From contig JBBRQN010000011.1 in the NCBI GenBank assembly GCA_038226305.1, forward strand, positions 1 through 64,000: a stretch of DNA of 64,000 nt, given 5' to 3'. Below, one piece after another: positions 1-8,256 of the stretch. The notes below the pieces were generated by a model. It ran no database searches. It saw only the letters and a list, made by a program, of their open reading frames with translations, and was not told where the DNA came from. How positions within the stretch are numbered: position 1 is the stretch's first letter; each line of letters begins with the position of its first letter. A program made the position numbers and the translations under genes. Origin of the DNA: JASLDZ01 sp038226305 (GTDB lineage: Bacteria > Pseudomonadota > Alphaproteobacteria > Caulobacterales > Caulobacteraceae).

Positions 1-275
1 ACGGTGGCGACCTGACCGGCTGGGCCATCGGCCTGTTCTCCGAGACGGTGAACACCGGCATCGGCTTCGGCCTGGGCTTCGCCTCGTCGCAGAGCCAGGT
101 CTCCACCGGCCAGCTCTCGGCCGGGGAGTATTACTGGGGAGACGCCGCCTCGACGATCTTCTGGGTGGACCCAGCTGAGGATCTGGCGGTGATCTTCATG
201 ACCCAGCTGATGCCCAGCTCAACCTTCAACTTCCGCGGCCAGCTGAAGAGCCTGATCTACGCCGCGCTGGACTGA
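1..275 (+). CDS. Serine hydrolase (beta-lactamase/EstB family), 3' end only
   Basis: The coding sequence enters from the left edge; the frame read from base 3 is open to the TGA at 273-275, giving about 90 residues. The segment with 'GFGLGF', then 'YYWGDAASTIFWVDP' and 'AVIFMTQLMPS' matches the C-terminus of class C-like serine hydrolases, where a Gly-rich strand precedes the (H/W)xG-type motif that lines the active site, followed by a final beta strand and helix. The catalytic SxxK and YxN motifs would lie upstream of this window. An in-frame GTG at 48 exists but is internal to the domain, so it is not a credible start. Substrate (ester, beta-lactam or D-amino peptide) cannot be told from this part. 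Confidence 0.75.
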   Translation, partial: GGDLTGWAIGLFSETVNTGIGFGLGFASSQSQVSTGQLSAGEYYWGDAASTIFWVDPAEDLAVIFMTQLMPSSTFNFRGQLKSLIYAALD

Positions 276-280
276 CGCAG

Positions 281-315
281 AGAACACCTCCTCCGCAAGC
301 GGAAGAGGGTGTTCT
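281..315. terminator. Probable bidirectional hairpin terminator between convergent genes
   Basis: An imperfect inverted repeat: AGAACACC...TCCTCCGC, loop AAGC, GGAAGAGGGTGTTCT. The outer eight bases pair perfectly and the inner part pairs with a one-base slip. It sits between the stop of the serine hydrolase (+) and the stop of the E3 gene (-), where a shared terminator is expected. There is no long T run. Confidence 0.5.
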
Positions 316-317
316 GA

Positions 318-1733
318 TCAGATGTGGATCGCGTGCCCTAGCACCCGCTGCGTCGCCTCGTGGAAGCCCTCGCTGAGCGTGGGATGCACGTGGATCGTGC
401 CCGCGATGTCCTCCAGCGTGGCGCCCATCTCCAGCGCCAGGGTGAACTCCGCCACGAGTTCGCTCACGTGGGCGCCGACGGCCTGCACGCCCAGGAGGCG
501 ATGGTCGTCCTTCCGCGCGATCACCCGGACGAAGCCGCCATCGTCGCCTGCCTCCATGGAGAGCGCCCGGCCGTTGGCCTGGAACGGGAACAGCGCGGTG
601 ACCACGCCGTCGCCGGAGCCGCCGGGATCGGTGGGCAGAAGCCCGGCCGAAACGATCTCGGGCTCGGTGAAGCATACTGCCGAGATGCTCACGGGGTCGA
701 AGTTGCGCTTATGGCCAGCGATGATCTCCGCCACCATCTCGCCCTGGGCGCTCGCCTTGTGCGCCAGCATGGGCTCGCCCACGAGGTCGCCGATGGCGTA
801 GACGCCGCGCATGGAGGTGGCGCAGCGGTCGTCGACCTTCACGAAGCGGCCGTTCATGACCACGCCGGTCGCCTCCAGCCCCCAGCCTTCGGTGAGGGGC
901 TTGCGGCCTACGGTGACTAGCACCTTGTCGGCGGGCAGGCGCACCGCCTCGCCCTCGGCGGTCTCGACGATCAGCACGTGGGCGTTGCCGTCGGCCTCCA
1001 CGCCCTGCGCCTTCGCGCCGAGCATCAGGGTGACGCCGTTCTTCTCCAGCCAGCGGCGGACGGGCGAGGTGAGGTCCTTGTCGTAGAGAGGCAGGATGCG
1101 GTCCTGCGCCTCCACAACCGTCACCTGGCAGCCGAACTTGCGCATGGCGATGCCCAGCTCCAGCCCGATGTAGCCCGCGCCCACGACCACCAGCCGCTCG
1201 GGCAGGGCGTCGAGGCTCAAGGCCTCTGTGGAGGAGATCACCGGGCCGCCGAACTTGATATGCGGCAGCTCCACCGGCACGGATCCTGAGGCGAGGATCA
1301 CGTTCTCGGGGCGGATCACGACCTCGCCAGCGGCAGTCTGCACCCGGCAGGTCTTGGCGTCCTCGAATACGCCCCAGCCTTCGACCACCTTCACCTTGGC
1401 CCGCTTGAGGAGGGCGGTGACGCCCCCGTTCAGCTTGTCGACCACCGTTTCCTTCCACGCGACGGTCTGGTTGAGATCGACGGTGGGCGGCGAGGCGAGC
1501 TTCACCCCGTGACGCCCGGCGCCCTCGGCTGCACGGCGCATGACGTCGACTTCCGACGCCACGTGGATCATCGCCTTGGACGGGATGCACCCGCGGATCA
1601 GGCAGGTGCCGCCGAGCCGCACGCCTTCAACCAGCACGGTGTCGAGGCCGAGCTGCCCACAGCGGATCGCTGCAACGTAGCCGCCGGGCCCGCCGCCGAC
1701 GACGAGGACTTTGGGGGTGAGGGTCTGGGTCAT
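318..1733 (-). CDS. lpdV: Dihydrolipoyl dehydrogenase, E3 of the branched-chain 2-oxoacid dehydrogenase complex
   Basis: A flavoprotein of 471 residues that reoxidises the dihydrolipoyl groups of E2 and passes electrons to NAD+. Visible are the N-terminal FAD-binding GGGPGGYVAA motif (about residue 13), the redox-active disulfide in GGTCLIRGCIPSK (Cys44, Cys49), a second dinucleotide fold GAGYIGLELG for NAD, and the C-terminal HVHPTLSEG with the catalytic His-Glu pair. Length is normal for the family. The ATG at 1733 starts the recognisable Rossmann strand; the frame is open further upstream, but that part lies inside the E2 gene. It is the last gene of the operon, 2 bases after the E2 stop, which ties it to branched-chain oxoacids rather than to pyruvate. 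Confidence 0.93.
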   Translation of the reverse strand: MTQTLTPKVLVVGGGPGGYVAAIRCGQLGLDTVLVEGVRLGGTCLIRGCIPSKAMIHVASEVDVMRRAAEGAGRHGVKLASPPTVDLNQTVAWKETVVDKLNGGVTALLKRAKVKVVEGWGVFEDAKTCRVQTAAGEVVIRPENVILASGSVPVELPHIKFGGPVISSTEALSLDALPERLVVVGAGYIGLELGIAMRKFGCQVTVVEAQDRILPLYDKDLTSPVRRWLEKNGVTLMLGAKAQGVEADGNAHVLIVETAEGEAVRLPADKVLVTVGRKPLTEGWGLEATGVVMNGRFVKVDDRCATSMRGVYAIGDLVGEPMLAHKASAQGEMVAEIIAGHKRNFDPVSISAVCFTEPEIVSAGLLPTDPGGSGDGVVTALFPFQANGRALSMEAGDDGGFVRVIARKDDHRLLGVQAVGAHVSELVAEFTLALEMGATLEDIAGTIHVHPTLSEGFHEATQRVLGHAIHI

Positions 1734-1735
1734 GC

Positions 1736-3445
1736 TCAGTCGATGAACAGCGCTGCAGGGTTCTCCAGCAAGCCCTTGATGCGTTGGATGAACTCGGCCG
1801 CGTCGTAGCCGTCCACCACGCGGTGGTCGAAGCTGGAGCTGAGGTTCATCATCTTGCGGATCACCACCTGCCCGCCGACCACTACGGGGCGCTCCACGAT
1901 CTTGTTGGGGCCGATGATGGCGACCTCGGGGTAGTTGATCACCGGCGTCGTGGCGATGCCGCCCAGGGGGCCGAGGCTGGTGAGGGTGATGGTGGAGCCG
2001 GAGAGCTCCTCCGACTTGGCCTTGCCGTCGCGGGCGGCGGCGGAGAGGCGGGTCACTTCGGCTGCGAAGGCCCACAGGTCCATCGCCTCGGCGTGCTTCA
2101 CCACCGGCACGATCAGGCCGTTCGGGGTCTGGGCGGCGACGCCCAGATGCACGGCGGCGTGGCGGTGGACCACGCCGGCGTCATCGTCGAAGCGGGCGTT
2201 GATCTGCGGATAGTCGGGCAGCACCTTCACCAGGGCGCGGGCGAAGAACGGCAGGACGGTGAGCTTGCCGCGGGCCTTGTGGGTGACGTTCAGGTGGGCG
2301 CGCAGAGCCTCCAGCGCGGTCATGTCCACCTCTTCGATGTAGGCGAAGTGGGGGATGCGCCGCTTGGCCTCCTGCATCGATTGCGCGATGCGGCGGCGCA
2401 GGCCGATGACCTTCACGTCGGTGATCTCGGTGCGCCTGGCGTAGCCGCTCGCGGGCGCCGGAGCGGCCGCTGGAGCCGAGCCCCGGTTCAGGAAGCCGTC
2501 CAGGTTTTCGTGGGAGATGCGGCCGGCGGGGCCGGAGCCGGGGACGTAGGACAGCTCGACGCCGAGTTCGTGGGCGCGACGGCGCACGGCGGGACTGGCG
2601 AGGGGCTTGGTGCCGAGGGCGCGGGTGGTGCGGGCGGGTTGCGACGGAGTCTGGGGCTTGCCCCCTCCGACCGCTTCGCGGCCACCTGCCCCGTGAACGG
2701 GGGAGGCCTGAACGGGCGCAGCAGCCTTCATGGGCTCCTTTGCGAGCGGTGGAGCTGTCGGCGCAGCCGATTGAGGGGGCATGCCGCCCTTCCCAGTCAT
2801 CAACTCCACCAGCGGCGACTTCACCGCCAGCATCTGGCCGACCGTGCCGTGCAGCGCGGTGACGACGCCGGCCACGGGCGAGGTAAGCTCCACGGTGGCC
2901 TTGTCGGTCATGACGTCGGCGAGGGGCTGGTCCTCTTCGACGGTGTCGCCGAGCTTCACCTTCCACTCCACGAGCTCGGCTTCGGCCGTGCCCTCGCCCA
3001 CGTCGGGAAGGCGGAAGATGAAGTCGCCGGACTGCGGTAAAACAGAGTCCGGAGAGTCCGGGGAGTCCAGCTCCTTCGAAACAGAGTCCGGAGAGTCCGG
3101 TCGCTCGCTGAGGGGTGTGGTGGGGGGTGTGTCACGGGGGTCGAGATTACGCTCGCCCGAGGGTGAGGGGATAAGATCAGGATTGCTCCCCTCCCCGTCC
3201 GCGCCTTCCACATCGAGTTCCACCAGCGCGGACTTCACGGCGCGCATCTCGCCGGGTATGCCGTGCAGGCAGCGAACCCGGCCGGCGACGGGGGAAGTGA
3301 GTTCGACGGTGGCCTTGTCGGTCATCACGTCGGCGAGGGGCTGGTCTTCGGCCACCATGTCGCCGACCGCGACCTTCCATTCCACCAGCTCCGCCTCGGC
3401 GGTGCCTTCGCCCACGTCGGGGAGCTTGAAGACGAACACGCCCAT
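1736..3445 (-). CDS. bkdB: Dihydrolipoamide acyltransferase E2 of the branched-chain 2-oxoacid dehydrogenase, with two lipoyl domains
   Basis: A core enzyme of 569 residues. Order of domains: lipoyl domain 1 (about 2-77, lipoyl Lys44 in TDKATVEL), a 60-residue acidic/Pro/Ser linker, lipoyl domain 2 (about 141-216, Lys182), a flexible Ala/Pro linker, the peripheral subunit-binding domain (LASPAVRRRAHELGV...GRISHENL), and the catalytic acyltransferase domain ending with SFDHRVVDGYDAAEF, where the His and Asp of the HxxxDG motif are present. The start ATG shares one base with the E1beta stop (TGATG), implying coupled translation. Many bacterial BCKDH E2s have a single lipoyl domain. The two domains here are nearly identical in sequence, so a recent internal duplication is inferred. 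Confidence 0.92.
   Translation of the reverse strand: MGVFVFKLPDVGEGTAEAELVEWKVAVGDMVAEDQPLADVMTDKATVELTSPVAGRVRCLHGIPGEMRAVKSALVELDVEGADGEGSNPDLIPSPSGERNLDPRDTPPTTPLSERPDSPDSVSKELDSPDSPDSVLPQSGDFIFRLPDVGEGTAEAELVEWKVKLGDTVEEDQPLADVMTDKATVELTSPVAGVVTALHGTVGQMLAVKSPLVELMTGKGGMPPQSAAPTAPPLAKEPMKAAAPVQASPVHGAGGREAVGGGKPQTPSQPARTTRALGTKPLASPAVRRRAHELGVELSYVPGSGPAGRISHENLDGFLNRGSAPAAAPAPASGYARRTEITDVKVIGLRRRIAQSMQEAKRRIPHFAYIEEVDMTALEALRAHLNVTHKARGKLTVLPFFARALVKVLPDYPQINARFDDDAGVVHRHAAVHLGVAAQTPNGLIVPVVKHAEAMDLWAFAAEVTRLSAAARDGKAKSEELSGSTITLTSLGPLGGIATTPVINYPEVAIIGPNKIVERPVVVGGQVVIRKMMNLSSSFDHRVVDGYDAAEFIQRIKGLLENPAALFID
2800..3445 (-). repeat. Internal duplication of lipoyl-domain coding sequence
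   Basis: The two lipoyl domains of the E2 gene are direct repeats about 414 bases apart (138 codons between the two lipoyl lysines). Long stretches such as GDxxxEDQPLADVMTDKATVEL are the same in both copies, and the DNA is nearly identical there. Copy 1 lies roughly at 3215-3445 and copy 2 at 2800-3025. Confidence 0.8.
3041..3100. repeat. Short direct repeat inside the E2 interdomain linker
   Basis: The 21-base unit AACAGAGTCCGGAGAGTCCGG occurs at 3041-3061 and again at 3080-3100, 39 bases (13 codons) apart, keeping frame. On the coding strand it encodes the repeated Pro-Asp-Ser motif (PDSPDSV) of the linker. Its base composition is less GC-extreme at third positions than the flanking lipoyl domains. 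Confidence 0.85.
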
Positions 3446-4461
3446 CAGCGGCTCTCCATCGTGGACTTGAGCGCCTCGGCCACGCGCTTGGGGCCGGGGA
3501 AGTATTCCCACTCGAAGGCGTGGGGATAGGGCGTGTCCCACCCCGTCACGCGCAGGATCGGCGCCTCCAGGTGGTGGAAGCAGCGCTCCTGCACGAGCGC
3601 CGAGAGCTCGGCGCCGAAGCCGGAGGTGCGCGGCGCCTCGTGCACGATCACGCAGCGGCCGGTCTTCTTCACGCTGGCTTCAATGGTCTCGATGTCCACG
3701 GGCACGAGGGTGCGCAGGTCGATCACCTCGGCGTCGACGCCCGCCTCGACGGCGCCCGCGAGGGACACGTGCACCATGGTGCCGTAGGCCAGCACCGTCA
3801 CGTCGGCGCCCTCGCGCACCACCTCCGCCTTGCCGAGCGGCACGACGTATTTGCCCTCGGGAACTTCGGCCTTGGGGTGGCCGCTCCAGGGCGAGACGGG
3901 CTTCTCGTGCCAGCCGTCGAAGGGGCCGTTGTAGATGCGCTTGGGCTCGAACATCACCACCGGGTCGTCGTCCTCGATGGCCGCGATAAGAAGGCCCTTG
4001 GCGTCGTAGGGGTTGGACGGGATCACCACCTTGATGCCCGAGATGTGGGTGAAGAGGCTCTCGGGGCTCTGGCTGTGCGTCTGCCCGCCGAAGATGCCGC
4101 CGCCGTAGGGGCTGCGCACCACGATGGGGCAGGTGAACTGGCCGCCGGAGCGGTAGCGGATCTTCGCCGCCTCGGAGACGATCTGGTCGTAAGCCGGGTA
4201 GATGTAGTCGGCGAACTGGATCTCGACCACCGGGCGCAGGCCGTAGGCGCCCATGCCGATGGCGGCGGCCACGATGCCCGCTTCGGAGATGGGGGCGTCG
4301 AAGCTTCGGGTCAGGCCGTGCTTTCGCTGCAGGCCGTCGGTGACGCGGAACACGCCGCCGAAATAGCCCGCGTCCTCCCCGAAGGAGAGCACGTCGGCGT
4401 CTTCGCTCATCTTCACATCGAGGGCGCTGTTTAGCGCCTGGATCATGTTCATGGAGGGCAT
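3445..4461 (-). CDS. bkdA2: Branched-chain 2-oxoacid dehydrogenase E1 beta subunit
   Basis: A 338-residue subunit of the alpha2beta2 E1 decarboxylase that acts on 2-oxoisovalerate and related oxoacids. The N-terminal GEDAGYFGGVFRVTDGLQRKHG block is typical of BCKDH E1beta rather than pyruvate dehydrogenase E1beta, and the transketolase-type pyrimidine-binding domain and C-terminal domain (LRTLVPVDIETIEASVKKTG...VHEAPRTSGFGAE) follow in normal order. It lies five bases after the E1alpha stop and overlaps the E2 start by one base. Start ATG at 4461; a second in-frame ATG three codons later is possible. Confidence 0.93.
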   Translation of the reverse strand: MPSMNMIQALNSALDVKMSEDADVLSFGEDAGYFGGVFRVTDGLQRKHGLTRSFDAPISEAGIVAAAIGMGAYGLRPVVEIQFADYIYPAYDQIVSEAAKIRYRSGGQFTCPIVVRSPYGGGIFGGQTHSQSPESLFTHISGIKVVIPSNPYDAKGLLIAAIEDDDPVVMFEPKRIYNGPFDGWHEKPVSPWSGHPKAEVPEGKYVVPLGKAEVVREGADVTVLAYGTMVHVSLAGAVEAGVDAEVIDLRTLVPVDIETIEASVKKTGRCVIVHEAPRTSGFGAELSALVQERCFHHLEAPILRVTGWDTPYPHAFEWEYFPGPKRVAEALKSTMESR

Positions 4462-4466
4462 GGCGG

Positions 4467-5693
4467 TCAGACTCCCAGCTCGCCGCGCTGTTCGCGCAGG
4501 CGCCAGTCGGGCTCCTTGAAGACCTCCTCGAACATGGTCTTCACCGAGGGGCGCGATTGGCCCAGCGTGCCGATGGCTTCGGACTCGCGGCCCGCGGCCT
4601 TCACCTCCTCAAGGCATTCGGCGGCCATGGCGGTGTGGCGCTCGTCGTCCCATTCGCCCAGGCCGATCAGGTGCTGCTTCAGCCGTTCGATGGGGTCGCC
4701 CAGGGGCCAGTGCTCCGGCTCGTCGGCGGGGCGATAGCGGGCCGGGTCGTCCGACGTGGAGTGTTGCTGGGCGCGGTAAGTGAAGAGCTCGATCAGCGTC
4801 GCGCCCCGGTTGCTGCGGGCCCTCTCGGCGGCCCAGGCGGTGGCGGCGTAGACGGCCAGGAAGTCGTTCCCGTCGACGCGAAGGGCGGGAAGGCCATAGC
4901 CGATGCCCTTGGCGGCGAAGGTGGTGTTGAGCCCGCCCGCGATGCCGTGGAAGCTCGAGATGGCCCACTGGTTGTTGACGATGTTGAGGATCACCGGCGC
5001 GCGATACACCGCCGCGAAGGTGCAGGCGGAGTGGAAGTCTCCCTCCGCCGTGGCGCCGTCGCCTGTCCAGGCCGCCGCGATCTTGTCGTCGCCCTTGTAG
5101 GCCGAGGCCATAGCCCAGCCCACGGCCTGCGGCACCTGGGTGCCGAGGTTGCCCGAGATCGTGAAGAACCCGTACTCCTTGGAGGCGTACATGATCGGCA
5201 GCTGGCGACCTTTGATCGGGTCGTTCGCGTTCGAGTAGATCTGGTTCATCATGTCTACGAGGGGGTATCCCCGCGCGATCAGCAGGCCCTGCTGGCGGTA
5301 GGTGGGGAACCCCATGTCCTCGCGGTCGAGCACCAGCGCCTGCGCGCAGGCCACGGCCTCCTCGCCGGTGCACTTCATGTAGAAGCTGGTCTTGCCCTGG
5401 CGCTGCTGGCGATACATCCGCTCATCGAAGGTGCGCACGAGCACCATGGAGCGCAGGCCCTGGCGAAGGATGTCGGCGCCTAGCTTGGGGTCCCACGGGC
5501 CCACCGCACGGCCCTCGTCGTCGAGGACGCGGATCAGGGTGTAGGCCATGTCGCGCACGGCGTGGGGGTCCACGTCGATGGGCGGGCGGGCGACGGAGCC
5601 TGCGGCCGGGAGGTCGAAGGTGAAGCTGGGCGAATCGCCGGGCCGCTGCGCCGGTTCGGGCACATACAGGCTGAGCGCGGTCGAGTTCTTCAT
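4467..5693 (-). CDS. bkdA1: Branched-chain 2-oxoacid dehydrogenase E1 alpha subunit
   Basis: First gene of the operon, 408 residues, close to the length of Pseudomonas-type BkdA1. The thiamine diphosphate motif runs from GDG (211-213) to NN (240-241), and the loop YRAQQHSTSDDPARYRP, which covers the active site and is phosphorylated in the mitochondrial enzyme, is conserved. The long N-terminal arm before the catalytic domain is usual for the bacterial BCKDH form and absent from pyruvate dehydrogenase alpha. AGGAGG lies five bases before the ATG at 5693. With E1beta, E2 and E3 downstream, the operon encodes the whole complex for valine, leucine and isoleucine breakdown. No BkdR-type regulator gene is next to it. 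Confidence 0.94.
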   Translation of the reverse strand: MKNSTALSLYVPEPAQRPGDSPSFTFDLPAAGSVARPPIDVDPHAVRDMAYTLIRVLDDEGRAVGPWDPKLGADILRQGLRSMVLVRTFDERMYRQQRQGKTSFYMKCTGEEAVACAQALVLDREDMGFPTYRQQGLLIARGYPLVDMMNQIYSNANDPIKGRQLPIMYASKEYGFFTISGNLGTQVPQAVGWAMASAYKGDDKIAAAWTGDGATAEGDFHSACTFAAVYRAPVILNIVNNQWAISSFHGIAGGLNTTFAAKGIGYGLPALRVDGNDFLAVYAATAWAAERARSNRGATLIELFTYRAQQHSTSDDPARYRPADEPEHWPLGDPIERLKQHLIGLGEWDDERHTAMAAECLEEVKAAGRESEAIGTLGQSRPSVKTMFEEVFKEPDWRLREQRGELGV

Positions 5694-5976
5694 CCGTCCT
5701 CCTGGGAACGCGAAGACGGCGCGGCGCTTCTGTGCCGCCTTGCGCCGCCGTTGCGTGAAGGCGTGCTCATAGCAGGCTCTCCCGCGACCACAAACGCCCG
5801 CGAGAGGCCAAGGTTAGAGGCAGGATCGCCCGGAGCCGGATCACCGCATACGGCTCCGCTTCCTGAACATTGCATAACCGCATCATTCCGATTGGCGTCA
5901 GGCGCGGGGCTGCAATCTCAACCCATCGCGACACACCGGCGCTTCTGCCGGTGAGCGACACGAACGGGAGACGGAC
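5694..5976. other. Divergent intergenic region, 283 bases
   Basis: This region separates the bkd operon (-) from the small secreted protein (+). It must hold both promoters, but I could not pick out a convincing -35/-10 pair. Reading frames crossing it lack gene-like third-position bias. A good ribosome binding site (GGGAGACGGAC) precedes the ATG at 5977 and AGGAGG precedes bkdA1. Confidence 0.5.
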
Positions 5977-6408
5977 ATGCGCGCTTTCAAGATCATCCTG
6001 GCGGCGGGTGCCGCCTCCATCCTCGCCTCCGCGGCCATGCCGGCGGCGGCGCAATCCTGGGGTGCCTACGCTCAGCCCCGCTACGATGCGGCCCGCTATG
6101 ACGCGCCGCGCCACGACGAGCACCGCGACTTCGACCGCGGGTTTTCGAACGACCGCCTGCGTGAACGGGAGGACCGGCTGGCCGGCTGGATCTCGAGCTC
6201 GGCCCGGGAAGGCCGGATCGGCGACTGGCAGGCGCGCCGGATGTTCGAGGCCCTGCGCAGCGTGAAGGACGAGGAGCGCTCGCTCCGCTTCCAGCAGCGC
6301 GGCCGCCTCTTCCCCGACCAGTCGGCCCGGCTGGAGGATCGGCTGAGCCGCATCTCCGACCGCCTGCGGGACAACCATGGCTATGAGCAGCGGTCGTGGG
6401 AGCGCTGA
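5977..6408 (+). CDS. Small secreted charged protein of unknown function
   Basis: 143 residues. The first 26 form a clear Sec signal peptide (MRAFK, a hydrophobic Ala/Leu-rich core, AQS cleavage region). The mature part is highly charged and rich in Arg, Asp and Glu, with a Tyr/Arg/His-rich stretch (about 30-50) and then a helical region with DWQARRMFEALRSVKDEERSLR and SARLEDRLSRISDRLRDN that may form a coiled coil. This resembles short periplasmic proteins found in alphaproteobacteria, but I do not recognise a named family. A strong ribosome binding site sets the start, and a hairpin terminator follows directly. Confidence 0.75.
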   Translation: MRAFKIILAAGAASILASAAMPAAAQSWGAYAQPRYDAARYDAPRHDEHRDFDRGFSNDRLREREDRLAGWISSSAREGRIGDWQARRMFEALRSVKDEERSLRFQQRGRLFPDQSARLEDRLSRISDRLRDNHGYEQRSWER

Positions 6409-6433
6409 TCGCCTGACTGGCGGCTGAAACGAC

Positions 6434-6469
6434 GAAGGGGAGGACGGTCGCAAGACCGCCCTCCCCTTC
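6434..6469. terminator. Bidirectional hairpin terminator
   Basis: A 16-base stem GAAGGGGAGGACGGTC / GACCGCCCTCCCCTTC with loop GCAA and a single A-C mismatch. It lies 26 bases after the secreted-protein stop and 25 bases from the stop of the convergent helicase gene, so it can serve both. A T-rich tail is short on either side, as often in GC-rich genomes. Confidence 0.7.
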
Positions 6470-6493
6470 TGCGTTCCGTGAGGCTTCTAGAGC

Positions 6494-7975
6494 CTACTTG
6501 GCTTCGAGGGGGTGCCAGCGCTTTTCGGGCTGGGCCGCCGCCGTGGCGGGACCACGGCCGCCGCCGCTACCGCCGCGACCGCCGCGGTTCTGACCCTGCG
6601 GACCCTGACCGGCGCGGAAATGGCCGCCCTGGCCGTTGTTTCCACCATTGCGACGGGGGCCTTGCGCCGGCGGCGCGCCGTTCGCACCGGGAGCCGCAGC
6701 CTTGCCTTGGCCCTGGGCGGCCTGGCTCGGGCGGTTGCGGGGGCGGCGCTGCTCAGGCGCGAGGCGGTTGCGGTCCTCGCGCTCCGGCTCGGGCGGGCGG
6801 GCCTTCTCCTGAGCGGCCGAGGCCTTGGCCATGACCGCGAGTTGCGGATCGCGGCGACGGTCGAAGCTCGGGATCGTCTGGCGCGTGGTGCGCTGGATGT
6901 CCTTCAGGAGGTTGCGCTCGTCGTCGGCGCAGAACGCGATGGCACTGCCGTCAGCACCGGCACGGGCGGTGCGGCCGATGCGGTGCACGTAGGCCTCCGG
7001 CACGTTGGGCAGTTCGTACTGAACCACGTGGCTCACGGCGTCGACGTCGATGCCGCGGGCCGCGATGTCGGTGGCGACCAGCGCCCGCACGTCGCCACGC
7101 TTGAAGCTGGCCAGCGCTCGCTCACGCTGCGGCTGGCTCTTGTCGCCGTGGATGGCGGCGGCGCTGATGCCGCAGTTCTCCAGGTGGCGCGCCACCTTGT
7201 CCGCCCCGCGCTTGGTGCGGGTGAAGACGATGGTGCGGGTGAACTTCGGGTCGGCGAAGAGCTCGGCCAGGAGCTCCTTCTTCTTGTCGGCCTCCACGTA
7301 GATCAGCGTCTGGTTGATGCGCTCGACCGTGGTGGCCGAGGGCGTCACCTGCACCTTGGCGGGATCCTTCAGAAGCTCGCCCGCCAGCTTGCCGATCTCC
7401 ACCGGCATGGTGGCCGAGAAGAACAGGTTCTGACGCGGGCCCTTGAAGTTCTGCACGATGCGGCGGATCGGCAGGATGAAGCCGAGGTCGAGCATCTGGT
7501 CCGCCTCGTCGAGCACGAAGATCTCAGTCTCGGCCAGGTGGCAGGTGTGCTGGCCCAGGTGATCGAGCAGGCGGCCGGGGGTGGCCACGAGCACGTCGAG
7601 CCCCTGCGCCAGCGCCTTGACCTGCGGGTTCATCTTGGCCCCGCCGAAGACGACGGCCACGCTGATGTTCATGTGCTTGCCGTAGGTGCGGAAGCTCTCG
7701 GCGATCTGGCTGGCCAGCTCGCGGGTGGGCGACAGCACCAGCACCCGGCAGCCGCGCTTGGGGGCGGGCTTGGGGTTGGCGGCCAGGCGATGCAGGATCG
7801 GCAGGGCGAAGGCGGCGGTTTTGCCCGTGCCCGTCTGGGCGATGCCCAGAAGGTCGCGGCCCAGCATGACGGTGGGGATCGCCTGCGCCTGGATCGGCGT
7901 GGGGATCGTGTAGCCCTGCGTTTCAAGCGCACGCAGGAGCGGCTTGGCGAGGCCAAGTTCGGTGAAAGTGGTCAC
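6494..7975 (-). CDS. rhlE: DEAD-box RNA helicase, RhlE type
   Basis: About 493 residues. The Q motif region (FTELGLAKPLLRALETQGYTIPTPIQAQAIP), Walker A AQTGTGKT, DEAD box VLDEADQML, SAT, and the C-terminal HRIGRTARAG motif are all present, so this is an active ATP-dependent RNA helicase probably acting in ribosome assembly or RNA turnover. The C-terminus is an unstructured Arg/Gly/Asn/Gln-rich tail (RGG-like) expected to bind RNA. I place the start at the GTG at 7975, which gives the family's usual beginning. The frame stays open to an ATG at 8164, but those 63 codons use AAA, GCA and GTT freely, unlike the rest of the gene, so they look non-coding. Confidence 0.88.
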   Translation of the reverse strand: MTTFTELGLAKPLLRALETQGYTIPTPIQAQAIPTVMLGRDLLGIAQTGTGKTAAFALPILHRLAANPKPAPKRGCRVLVLSPTRELASQIAESFRTYGKHMNISVAVVFGGAKMNPQVKALAQGLDVLVATPGRLLDHLGQHTCHLAETEIFVLDEADQMLDLGFILPIRRIVQNFKGPRQNLFFSATMPVEIGKLAGELLKDPAKVQVTPSATTVERINQTLIYVEADKKKELLAELFADPKFTRTIVFTRTKRGADKVARHLENCGISAAAIHGDKSQPQRERALASFKRGDVRALVATDIAARGIDVDAVSHVVQYELPNVPEAYVHRIGRTARAGADGSAIAFCADDERNLLKDIQRTTRQTIPSFDRRRDPQLAVMAKASAAQEKARPPEPEREDRNRLAPEQRRPRNRPSQAAQGQGKAAAPGANGAPPAQGPRRNGGNNGQGGHFRAGQGPQGQNRGGRGGSGGGRGPATAAAQPEKRWHPLEAK

Positions 7976-8256
7976 TAGGGTGTTGTCTTTCGAATTCGAC
8001 GAACGACGGGTGCGCGCAACGTATGCGGCCCGTTTTGAAGGTTCGTCGTCGATGGGAGCGCCCCGCGTGTCCGGGCGCCGGATGGTCTCGTCAGGGCGCT
8101 CTACAGGCTGGATCGGACCCCTTGCGGGACGATCCTCACGCGGCTGGAGCGCCTGCGTCGCCAAGCTGAAGTGCGAGGCGTGACGGGCTGATGCCTGCTG
8201 CAGTGCGAAAAGTCAAGGATTCACATCGGCTTCGCCATCGGGCACTCTGACAGGGC

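Noticed and set aside
7976..8164. 63-codon N-terminal extension of the RNA helicase
   Set aside because: Third-position GC bias falls away upstream of the GTG at 7975, and helicases of this type normally begin at the Q-motif region. It looks like promoter and leader sequence.
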